Below the pieces are notes generated by a model that saw only the letters and a list, made by a program, of their open reading frames with translations, had not been told where the DNA came from and did not search any database. Both the position numbers and the translations under genes were made by a program. Of a stretch of 5,662 bases of DNA, positions 1 through 5,662 are shown in pieces. The stretch's first letter is position 1. Each line of letters begins with the position of its first letter. The stretch is from Pseudomonadota bacterium (GTDB lineage: Bacteria > Pseudomonadota > Alphaproteobacteria > JAAXGF01), in contig JADFMW010000170.1 of assembly GCA_022563655.1 (NCBI GenBank), positions 1 to 5,662 on the forward strand. Direction: 5' to 3'.

Positions 1-1
1 C

Positions 2-1294
2 CTGCGCCCGCACCTCGGCAAGCCGCTGACCGCGGTGCCCGACCCGTTCGGCACCCACGAGAGCTTCGCCCACCACAACAACGCGCGGCTGCGCGCGTTC
101 CTCGACCGCTTCGGCTTCGACTACGAGTTCAAGAGCGCGACCGAGTGCTACCGCAGCGGCCTGTTCGACGAGACGATGCGCGAGGTGCTGCGCCACTACG
201 ACGAGATCATGGCGGTGATGCTGCCGACGCTCGGGCCCGAGCGGCGCGAGACCTTCAGCCCGATCCTGCCGCTCAGCCCCAACACCGGGCGCGTATTGCA
301 GACGCCGCTGATCGGCTGCGACGAGGCCGCCGGCACCGTCGTGTTCGCCGACGAGGACGGCAAGAGATGCGAGGTGCCGGTCACCGGCGGGCACTGCAAG
401 CTGGGCTGGAAGACCGACTGGGCGATGCGCTGGACGGCGCTCGGGGTCGACTACGAGATGTCGGGCAAGGACCTGATCGACTCGGTCAGGCACTCGGGCC
501 AGATCTGCCGCATCCTCGGCGGCGTCCCGCCCGAGGGCTTCCACTACGAGCTGTTCCTCGACGAGAACGGGCACAAGATCTCGAAGTCGATCGGCAACGG
601 CCTGACCATCGATGAGTGGCTGCGCTACGGCACGCCCGAGAGCCTGAGCCTGTTCATGTACCAGGCGCCGCGCAAGGCGAAGCGGCTCTACTTCGACGTC
701 ATCCCGCGCCACGTCGACGACTACGCCGCGCACCTGGAGAAGTTCGGCCCGCAATCGCCGGAGGAGCGCTTGCGAAGCCCGGTGTGGCACATCCATGGCG
801 GCGCGCCGCCGACGCCGAGCCAGCCGATCGGCTACGGCGTCCTGTTGAACCTCGCGAGCGTGTGCAACGCCGAGGACAAGGAGGTCCTGTGGGGCTTCAT
901 CGCGCGCTACGTCGACGACGCGACGCCGGCGACGATGCCGATGCTCGACCGGCTCGCCGCCCTCGCGGTCAACTACTACCTCGACTTCGTGCGCCCGGAG
1001 AAGCGCTACCGCGCGCCCGACGACACCGAGCGCGCGGCGCTCGAGGACCTCGCGGCGACGCTCGGGCGCCTGCCCGCCGACGCCGAGGCCGAGGCCATCC
1101 AGTACGAAGTCTACGAGGTCGGCAAGCGCCACGCCTTCGACCCGCTGCGCCGCTGGTTCCAGGCGCTGTACGAGACCCTGCTGGGCCAGAGCCAGGGGCC
1201 GCGCTTCGGCTCGTTCATCGCGCTCTACGGCCGCGACGAGACGGTGGCGCTGATCGAGCGCGTGCTCGCCGGCGAGCGCCCCGACGCGGCTTGA
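2..1294 (+). CDS. lysK: Class I lysyl-tRNA synthetase, 5' end cut by window edge
   Basis: Attaches lysine to tRNA-Lys in the cytoplasm, using ATP. The reading frame is open to the left edge, giving 430 residues. Class I LysRS proteins are usually about 520-540 residues, so roughly 100 N-terminal residues with the HIGH-type ATP motif lie outside. Visible family landmarks are PDPFGTHESF at the start of the visible part, GGHCKLGWKTDWAMRW in the middle, the GKDLIDSV segment, and the second class I signature KISKS at 575-589 followed by GNGLTIDEWL. The helical C-terminal half contains LLNLASVCNAEDKEVLWGF and ends with LLGQSQGPRFGSFIALYG, typical of this family. A GTG at 35 opens the frame within the window but lies inside the conserved domain, so it is not the start. 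This is the archaeal-type enzyme, unrelated in fold to class II LysS, and is common in alphaproteobacteria. No internal damage is seen. Confidence 0.95.
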   Translation: MRPHLGKPLTAVPDPFGTHESFAHHNNARLRAFLDRFGFDYEFKSATECYRSGLFDETMREVLRHYDEIMAVMLPTLGPERRETFSPILPLSPNTGRVLQTPLIGCDEAAGTVVFADEDGKRCEVPVTGGHCKLGWKTDWAMRWTALGVDYEMSGKDLIDSVRHSGQICRILGGVPPEGFHYELFLDENGHKISKSIGNGLTIDEWLRYGTPESLSLFMYQAPRKAKRLYFDVIPRHVDDYAAHLEKFGPQSPEERLRSPVWHIHGGAPPTPSQPIGYGVLLNLASVCNAEDKEVLWGFIARYVDDATPATMPMLDRLAALAVNYYLDFVRPEKRYRAPDDTERAALEDLAATLGRLPADAEAEAIQYEVYEVGKRHAFDPLRRWFQALYETLLGQSQGPRFGSFIALYGRDETVALIERVLAGERPDAA

Positions 1295-1303
1295 AGAGGG
1301 GAC

Positions 1304-1330
1304 GTTATTCTCGGTCGAGATAATTTTTCT
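1304..1330 (+). terminator. Probable Rho-independent terminator of the lysyl-tRNA synthetase gene
   Basis: Ten bases after the TGA stop, TTA(T)TCTC at 1305-1312 can pair with GAGATAA at 1317-1323. The loop is GGTC and one T is bulged. Five T residues follow directly (1324-1328). The stem is short and only partly GC, so it may be weak, but its position and T-run fit an intrinsic terminator in otherwise very GC-rich DNA. Confidence 0.5.
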
Positions 1331-1410
1331 GCGTCGTCGCGGGTCTCCTCCGCGATGAGGTCTTGCTTGTCGCCCGGTGCGCCGGCGCCACTGGCGGATG
1401 GCGCGCGAAC

Positions 1411-1447
1411 CGGGTAGCCTAGACCCGACGTATTCGTTCGATCGAAC
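1411..1447 (+). promoter_or_regulatory. Inverted repeat and 12-bp palindrome just before the TPR/GT41 start codon
   Basis: CGGGT (1411-1415) and ACCCG (1423-1427) form a 5-bp inverted repeat with a 7-base loop. Nine bases further on lies the perfect palindrome GTTCGATCGAAC (1436-1447), two bases before the ATG at 1450. It occupies the place where a Shine-Dalgarno sequence would be, and no purine-rich SD is present. It could be an operator or a translation-controlling structure, but palindromes of this size also arise by chance. No convincing -35/-10 pair was found in 1331-1449. Confidence 0.3.
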
Positions 1448-1449
1448 CG

Positions 1450-3750
1450 ATGAACGGCAAGCAACGACGCCAGCAACCGGAGCGCCGCTCCCGCCGGGTC
1501 ACGGCGCCCACCGTTACCTCGGCGCCGGACGGCGGCGCGGCGGAGGCGGCGCTGGCGACCGCCAGGCGGCGCCATCGGGCCGGCCGGTTTCGCGAAGCCG
1601 AGGCCCTGTACAGGCGAATCCTCGAGACCCAGCCGGACCACGCGGAAGCGCTGCATCTCCTCGGCGTGATCGCGCTTCAGACCGGCAGGCATAAGATCGC
1701 CGCCGATCTCTTCGCCAAGGCCGTCGCCCGCAAGCCAGATTTCGCCGAGGCGCACTGCAACCTTGGCGTCGCGGTCGTGAACCAGGGCAAGCTCGGCGAG
1801 GCCGTCGCATCTTTTCGGCAGGCCGTCTCGCTCAAGCCCGATTTCGCGGACGCCCACAGCAACCTCGGCACCGTGCTCAAGAACCTGGGTAAGCTTGAGG
1901 AGGCCGTCGCTGCCTACCGCAAGGCCATCGCGCTCAGGCCCGACTATACCGAGGCGCACTTCTCCCTCGGCGTCGCGCTCAAGCGCCTGGGCCGGCTCGA
2001 CGAGGCCGTGGTGTCGTACCGCACGGCGCTCGCGCTCAAGCCCGATTTCGCCGAGGCCCACAACAACCTCGGCAACGCGCTCAAGCAGCAGAACAAATTT
2101 GCCGACGCCGTAACCTCATACCGAGAGGCGATCGCCCTCAAGCCCGACTTCGCCGAGGCGCACTACAACTGCGGCAACGCGCTCAGGGCTTTGCGCCGGC
2201 GCGACGAGGCGGCCGTCTCATACCGCAAGGCGATTGCGCTCAAGCCCGATCATGCCGGGGCGCACAGCAACCTCGGCAACGTGTTGACACAGCAGGGCAA
2301 GCTTGAGGAGGCCGTGGCCTCGCACCGCAAGGCGATCGCGCTGATGCCCGACCTCGCGGAAGCGCTCACCAAACGCGGCGGCGCGCCCAAGGGCCAGGGC
2401 AGGGATGAGGCAACGATAGCGAGCCAGCGCAAGGCCCTGGAGCTCAACTCGGACTTCGCCTCTTTCCACAGCAACCTGCTGCTCGCGCTCAATTACGCAG
2501 ATGGCATCAGCAATGAGGACATCTTTGCCGAGCACCTCGAGTTCGACGAGCGGCACGCCCGGCCCCTGGCCGCACATATTCAGCCCCACCGGAACGATCC
2601 GGACCCCGCAAGGCGGCTCAAGATCGGCTACGTCTCGCCCGATTTCCGCCGGCACTCGGTCGCGTTCTTTATCGAACCTGTCCTGGAACGCCACGACCAC
2701 GAGGGCTGCGAAATCTTCTGCTACTACAACCATCGCCGCGTCGATGAGGTCACCGAAAGGCTGCGGCGATACGCGGACCACTGGATCGGTTGCGCCGGCA
2801 TGACCGACGAGGCGCTGGCGGATCGGATTCGGAAAGATCGCATCGACATCCTCGTCGATCTGACCGGGCATACGGCGAACAACCGCCTCCTGGTCTTTGC
2901 GCGCAAGCCGGCGCCCGTGCAGGCGACGTGGCTCGGCTATCCGAATACCACCGGGCTTGCGGCCATGGACTACCGTATTACCAATGCCGATCTCAATCCG
3001 ATGGGAGAAACGGAGCAGTTCTTTACCGAGGAATTGGTAAGATTGCCCATCCACGCGGGCTTCCGCCCACCGCCGGACAGCCCGGACGTCGGAGCCCTGC
3101 CCGCCGTGAAGGCCGGGTACGTTACGTTTGCCTCCTTCAACAACTTCGCCAAGATCACGCCGGCGGTTATGGCGCTTTGGGCCAGGATTCTGAAAGGCGT
3201 CAAGAGCTCGCGCCTGATCATCATGAATGTTACCCCGGGAGAGGCGGAGAGCCATGTCCGCCAAACATTCGCGAACAACGGGATCGCCGATGGGCGCTTG
3301 ATCCTGATGCAAAGAATACGGTTTGCCGAATTTCTGGAACTTCACAACAGCGTCGATATCGGCCTGGACACGTTTCCCTATAACGGCGGCACGACAACGC
3401 GTCTGGGTCTCTGGATGGGGGTTCCGTATATTACCCTGGCGGGAGCCGTCCAACGCTCCCGGGTGGGTGCGCGGCTGCTTTCGCACGTCGGCCATCCCGA
3501 ACTGATCGCCACGACGCCAAAGGAGTATGTCCGGCGCGCCGTTGATCTGGCGACAGACATTGGGCGACTGCGGGAACTGCGCGCAGGCCTGCGCGGCCGC
3601 GTGGCGCGCTCGTTCAGCACCGATGGAGAGCTCCTCACCCGTTCCCTGGAGACGGCCTACCGCAAGATGTGGACGAGGTATTGCAATCGGGAGCATGAGC
3701 AAAACTGCTCGATAGAGATCGGCGAGGAACATGACGTTGGACATGCTTAG
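1450..3750 (+). CDS. TPR-repeat GT41 glycosyltransferase (SPINDLY / O-GlcNAc transferase-like)
   Basis: A 766-residue protein predicted to transfer a sugar, by family precedent from UDP-GlcNAc or another nucleotide sugar, onto Ser/Thr of cytoplasmic proteins. Residues 1-30 are a basic, Arg-rich tail with no signal peptide. Residues 31-336 are nine 34-residue TPR units, the usual target-binding superhelix. The GT-B catalytic region follows: KIGYVSPDFRRHS at 391-403 (His402 matches human OGT His498), DLTGHT at 470-475 (His474 matches His558), QATWLGYPNTTG at 491-502, SFNNFAKITP at 562-571 (Lys568 matches Lys842), DTFPYNGGTTT at 640-650 and SRVGARLL at 670-677. The key residues are all present, so the enzyme looks intact. 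The HTTGMD sugar-binding segment of animal OGT reads GTTTRL here, so the donor or acceptor may differ. ATG 1450 is the only reasonable start: an in-frame TAG lies at 1420-1422 and no start codon falls between. No SD is visible. The physiological target cannot be told from this window. Confidence 0.9.
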   Translation: MNGKQRRQQPERRSRRVTAPTVTSAPDGGAAEAALATARRRHRAGRFREAEALYRRILETQPDHAEALHLLGVIALQTGRHKIAADLFAKAVARKPDFAEAHCNLGVAVVNQGKLGEAVASFRQAVSLKPDFADAHSNLGTVLKNLGKLEEAVAAYRKAIALRPDYTEAHFSLGVALKRLGRLDEAVVSYRTALALKPDFAEAHNNLGNALKQQNKFADAVTSYREAIALKPDFAEAHYNCGNALRALRRRDEAAVSYRKAIALKPDHAGAHSNLGNVLTQQGKLEEAVASHRKAIALMPDLAEALTKRGGAPKGQGRDEATIASQRKALELNSDFASFHSNLLLALNYADGISNEDIFAEHLEFDERHARPLAAHIQPHRNDPDPARRLKIGYVSPDFRRHSVAFFIEPVLERHDHEGCEIFCYYNHRRVDEVTERLRRYADHWIGCAGMTDEALADRIRKDRIDILVDLTGHTANNRLLVFARKPAPVQATWLGYPNTTGLAAMDYRITNADLNPMGETEQFFTEELVRLPIHAGFRPPPDSPDVGALPAVKAGYVTFASFNNFAKITPAVMALWARILKGVKSSRLIIMNVTPGEAESHVRQTFANNGIADGRLILMQRIRFAEFLELHNSVDIGLDTFPYNGGTTTRLGLWMGVPYITLAGAVQRSRVGARLLSHVGHPELIATTPKEYVRRAVDLATDIGRLRELRAGLRGRVARSFSTDGELLTRSLETAYRKMWTRYCNREHEQNCSIEIGEEHDVGHA
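1540..2457 (+). repeat. Nine tandem 102-bp units encoding the TPR array
   Basis: Nine consecutive 34-codon units (residues 31-336) keep exact 102-bp register with no insertions between them. The junction motif CTCAAGCCCGAT and close variants recurs at 1831, 1933, 2035, 2137 and 2239. At protein level it reads LKPDFAEAH.NLG, followed by LG.LEEAV.SYRKAIA. Units 3-8 are the most alike. Unit 9 (2356-2457) is degenerate: the NLG signature is lost and a Pro falls in helix A. The near-identical DNA makes the array prone to gain or loss of units by recombination and to assembly collapse. Confidence 0.9.
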
Positions 3751-3815
3751 CCGGCATCGCCAGCGCCGCCCGGGTCAACGAGGATTGGCGCCGCCAGCAC
3801 CCTATGGCCGCGCCA

Positions 3816-4009
3816 TCCGTTCTTGCCCCTACGGCAGTCGCGGAAAGCATCCCCGGCCATCTCGCTAAGCCGAGGGCATCGTCGTGTTCCCGATCGGCCG
3901 GCAGACCGGCGACGCTGGCGACCCGCGATCCGTGAAACCCCAGCTTCGGGCGGCGGTCGAGTTCGGCCCGAAGCTCCACGCGTTTCGCTTCACCCACCGG
4001 GTACGTCAT
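3816..4009 (-). pseudogene. Frameshifted N-terminal remnant of an IS1380-family transposase
   Basis: On the minus strand an ATG (complement of 4007-4009) opens a frame reading MTYPVGEAKRVELRAELD, then RRPKLGFHGSRVASVAGL and REHDDALGL. From memory, this follows the start of alphaproteobacterial IS1380 transposases (EAKR..L..EFDRKLKLEFHG..ITSDAGLLAYRELDDALGLTEMAGD). Similarity breaks at about 3866-3868. In the -1 frame it resumes as SEMAGDAFRDCRRGKNG (3866 down to 3816), so loss of one base there explains the break. Weaker similarity (RRQS..TR.A) may continue to about 3755. The rest of the transposase, including the catalytic region, is absent, so the element is dead. It lies tail to tail with the GT41 gene, a few bases from its stop. 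The family call is from remembered family sequence, not from a search. Confidence 0.65.
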
Positions 4010-4273
4010 GGTCGCCTCGCTCAGTGCGCTTCAACTATCTGATTCTCATTGCGGATACCGCCTGGCAAGGACGGGATGAGGCGGCGCCAGGATGCGCAGC
4101 CCGTTGCCGCCGCCGCGGCGGTCCGCCCAACCTGGAATGGTGGCGTGGCGTTGCCTCCCCGAGATTGTCGATGGTTAGCCGAGGCTCCTGGCGGAAGACG
4201 CTGCTCAACCGCATCGTCGCTTTCCAGGGAGCGCCGCTCGCCGATCGGCGCGGCGCGTTCGCGCGCGAGACTG

Positions 4274-4304
4274 TTGCCGAAAAGTCACAGTTGGAAAATA
4301 TCTT
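4274..4304 (+). promoter_or_regulatory. Possible sigma-70-type promoter for the barrel protein gene
   Basis: TTGCCG (4274-4279) and TATCTT (4299-4304) resemble -35 and -10 hexamers inside the only clearly AT-richer patch of the intergenic region. The spacing is 19 bases, longer than ideal. A start near 4311 would give a leader of about 260 bases before the ATG at 4575. Judged by eye only. Confidence 0.3.
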
Positions 4305-4317
4305 ACTCTCTTTTCGC

Positions 4318-4339
4318 ATTTCCGCTTGATTTCCGCTTG
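4318..4339 (+). repeat. Exact 11-bp tandem direct repeat downstream of the possible promoter
   Basis: ATTTCCGCTTG occurs twice with no spacer (4318-4328 and 4329-4339), and each copy is followed by A. An 11-bp period is about one helical turn, so both copies would face the same side of the DNA. That would suit a pair of regulator subunits, but a recent replication-slippage duplication is equally possible. Confidence 0.6.
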
Positions 4340-4528
4340 ACCGGTGGCCGGGAGCGGTGTTTTCTGCGCATTGGACCGGTCGTATTTGATCGGCTGGCGA
4401 CGGCCACGCGCGGCGATGGTTGTCGCGGAGCGGCGGTGATGGGGTGGGTTCCGTCGCCGCCGGCGGGCCGAACGGGAGGACCGGCGAGGGTGTGATGTGA
4501 TCCGAACGGCCCGATACGCGGCGCTTCG

Positions 4529-4549
4529 CGGCGGCCGCCGGGCCGGCGG
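4529..4549 (+). promoter_or_regulatory. GC-rich hairpin in the leader of the barrel protein gene
   Basis: CCGCC (4535-4539) can pair with GGCGG (4545-4549) around a GGGCC loop. An overlapping perfect palindrome CGGCGGCCGCCG (4529-4540) gives a competing structure. Both sit 25-45 bases upstream of the start codon, with no T-run after them, so this is not a terminator. They might modulate translation, but in such GC-rich DNA this is weak evidence. Confidence 0.25.
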
Positions 4550-4560
4550 GTCTGGAGCAC

Positions 4561-4569
4561 GAGAGGGGG
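4561..4569 (+). promoter_or_regulatory. Ribosome binding site deciding the start at 4575
   Basis: The purine run GAGAGGGGG ends five bases before the ATG at 4575. This supports that ATG over the in-frame ATG at 4596, which has no comparable purine run at the right distance. Confidence 0.65.
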
Positions 4570-4574
4570 TCCCA

Positions 4575-5662
4575 ATGCATACGGTGAGACGGCCAATGAA
4601 ACAGCGTCGCACGACGATTCGCAACGCCTTGCTCGCGGGCGTTGCCGCGGTCGCCTTGAGCGCCGTGGCGCCGCAAGCGACGGTGGCGCAGGAGAAGCCC
4701 GGCTGGTTCGGCAGCGCCGAGGGCCGCTACCTGATGAGCTTCGGCGACGCGACCGACGCGAGCGTTTCTTATGCTGGCTACGACTATACCGGATCGTTGG
4801 ATCTGGACGACGGCTTCGGCGGCGAACTGACGCTCGGCTACCGCTTCCCGGCGCGGTCGCCCCAGTGGGACATCGCGGCCGCCATCTCCGGCGGCTGGCT
4901 CGACGGCGATGGCGTGTCGATCTCTGAGTACTATTCTTCTTATAGTATCGACGTGGAGCTCGACTCCGAGATGGACTACTTCGTGATCGACCTCGAAGCG
5001 GGCTACAACGTCGGTCTCGGCAATCCCGGCCACGTGCGCGCCTTCGGTGGGCTGCGCTTCGCCAGCTTCGACCAGGACGCGCACTTATCCGGAGAAATTG
5101 ACGTCCTTGATTTCTCTCATGATATTGAAGCCGATCGCGATGTCGACTTCTGGGGCATCGGCCCTCGAGTGGGCGTGAGCGGCGTCTTTCCGCTCGGCGA
5201 ATCGAACTTCAACGTCGTCGGCGGGGCGGCCGCGGCGGTCCTGTTCGGCGAGCGGGAGACGACCGACAGTTTTTCGTATGATTCTTCCAGCTATTCGGAA
5301 AGCGACGACGATTTCCAGATCGTCGGCAACGTCGAAGCCGATCTCGGCGTGTCGTACACGGTCGCCAACAACGCTAGCATGAACATCGATATCGCGGCCG
5401 GGTGGCGCGTCGAAACCTGGTTCAACGTCAACAACACCGATTGGAACGTGATCGGACCCCTCATCGGCGAGGTCGGGAGTAGCGATGGCGACCAGCTCAT
5501 GCACGGCCCGTTCTTGCGCGTCACCATAACCTCCGGCGGTGCCCAGAGAAGCGCCGCGAAAACTCGCGGCGGTGCGGCCGCCTCGAGGATGGCGCCCACG
5601 AAGGTCTCGCAGGCGCCAGCGTTGGCCCCGAAGCGGAAGCCGCGGACGGAGGACGATGCCGC
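4575..5662 (+). CDS. Outer-membrane beta-barrel protein, Lpg1974-like, cut at the right edge
   Basis: The frame is open from ATG 4575 to the window end (362 codons, no stop). A Sec signal peptide is clear: basic residues 5-16 (RRPMKQRRTTIR), a hydrophobic stretch at about 18-32 (ALLAGVAAVALSAVA), and likely cleavage after Ala38 (TVA, then QEKPGW). The mature part shows alternating, aromatic-ended strands separated by Asp/Ser/Tyr-rich loops: MDYFVIDLEAGYNVG at 133-147, an AFGGLRFASF strand, VDFWGIGPRVGVSG at 190-203, a strand near MNIDIAAGWRVETWF (269-283) and MHGPFLRVTI (309-318). The DFWGIGPRVG strand and the near-terminal GPFLRV recall the Lpg1974 (Legionella_OMP) porin-like family. General barrel class is firm; the family name is less so. 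A barrel normally ends at that last strand, but here at least 44 more Ala/Lys/Arg/Pro-rich residues follow. The gene appears to be transcribed alone. Confidence 0.8.
   Translation, partial: MHTVRRPMKQRRTTIRNALLAGVAAVALSAVAPQATVAQEKPGWFGSAEGRYLMSFGDATDASVSYAGYDYTGSLDLDDGFGGELTLGYRFPARSPQWDIAAAISGGWLDGDGVSISEYYSSYSIDVELDSEMDYFVIDLEAGYNVGLGNPGHVRAFGGLRFASFDQDAHLSGEIDVLDFSHDIEADRDVDFWGIGPRVGVSGVFPLGESNFNVVGGAAAAVLFGERETTDSFSYDSSSYSESDDDFQIVGNVEADLGVSYTVANNASMNIDIAAGWRVETWFNVNNTDWNVIGPLIGEVGSSDGDQLMHGPFLRVTITSGGAQRSAAKTRGGAAASRMAPTKVSQAPALAPKRKPRTEDDA

Larger units (their letters stand above)
4010..4574. other. Long intergenic stretch between transposase remnant and barrel gene
   Basis: No convincing gene is seen in these 565 bases. 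Open frames cross it on both strands, but they give Arg/Pro/Ala-rich translations with no recognisable motif. The part next to 4009 probably contains the upstream flank and lost end of the insertion element, but I could not identify a terminal inverted repeat or target duplication. The more AT-rich patch at about 4270-4340 and the features listed separately point to a promoter and a long 5' leader for the gene at 4575. A 12-bp palindrome CGCCGATCGGCG lies at 4239-4250, and GACCGGT occurs at 4339-4345 and 4374-4380. Confidence 0.5.

Noticed and set aside
616..1323. 235-codon plus-strand frame in another register inside the synthetase gene
   Set aside because: Arg/Ala-rich shadow typical of high-GC genes, within a well-supported coding region.
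1331..1449. Promoter or tRNA gene upstream of the GT41 gene
   Set aside because: No consistent -35/-10 pair, and no tRNA cloverleaf or T-loop pattern could be built.
1225..2061. 278-codon minus-strand frame with repeated motifs
   Set aside because: The repeats are the antisense image of the TPR units, and it also overlaps the end of the lysyl-tRNA synthetase gene.
2218..3744. 508-codon open frame on the minus strand
   Set aside because: It is antisense to the GT41 gene, whose catalytic motifs are complete. Its translation has no family motif, and its length follows from the GC bias of the sense codons.
3751..3835. Possible terminator after the GT41 gene
   Set aside because: Several GC-rich self-complementary pieces exist (GGCGCC and nearby) but no stem followed by a T-run, so none could be supported.
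4239..4250. Perfect palindrome CGCCGATCGGCG as an operator
   Set aside because: GC-rich palindromes of this size are expected by chance here, and it has no positional link to the promoter candidate.
3823..4329. 168-codon plus-strand frame after the GT41 gene
   Set aside because: No recognisable motif and no good ribosome binding site. It lies antisense to the transposase remnant in its first part.
4035..5084. 349-codon minus-strand frame covering the intergenic region and the start of the barrel gene
   Set aside because: It is antisense to a clear signal peptide and barrel with a good ribosome binding site. The translation is Arg/Pro/Ala-rich without motifs.

Overview
The window is high-GC bacterial DNA, most likely from an alphaproteobacterium. 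The lineage inference rests on a class I (archaeal-type) lysyl-tRNA synthetase of the kind common in that class, a decayed transposase start resembling alphaproteobacterial IS1380-family elements, and strong GC bias at third codon positions. No rRNA, tRNA or CRISPR is visible.

Layout, left to right. (1) 2-1294, +: the C-terminal four fifths of a class I lysyl-tRNA synthetase (lysK/lysS type), cut by the left edge and followed by a modest hairpin plus T-run terminator. (2) 1295-1449: a short intergenic leader with an inverted repeat and a 12-bp palindrome next to the following start codon, and no clear Shine-Dalgarno. (3) 1450-3750, +: a 766-residue protein with nine in-register 34-residue TPR units followed by a complete GT41 (SPINDLY/O-GlcNAc-transferase-like) catalytic region. 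(4) About 3755-4009, -: a frameshifted N-terminal remnant that I read as an IS1380-family transposase, abutting the 3' end of the GT41 gene tail to tail. (5) 4010-4574: about 565 bases without a convincing gene, holding a possible promoter, an exact 11-bp tandem repeat, a GC-rich hairpin and a good ribosome binding site. (6) 4575 to the right edge, +: an exported outer-membrane beta-barrel protein, open at the window end, probably Lpg1974-like. It carries an unexpected Ala/Lys/Arg/Pro-rich extension after what looks like the terminal beta strand.

The three genes look like separate transcription units: translation, cytoplasmic protein glycosylation and outer membrane. Nothing shows that they form one pathway. 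I do not see a new multi-gene system. The points most worth a second look are the tail on the barrel protein, the transposon scar, the TPR array at DNA level, and the difference in base composition between the two halves of the GT41 gene.
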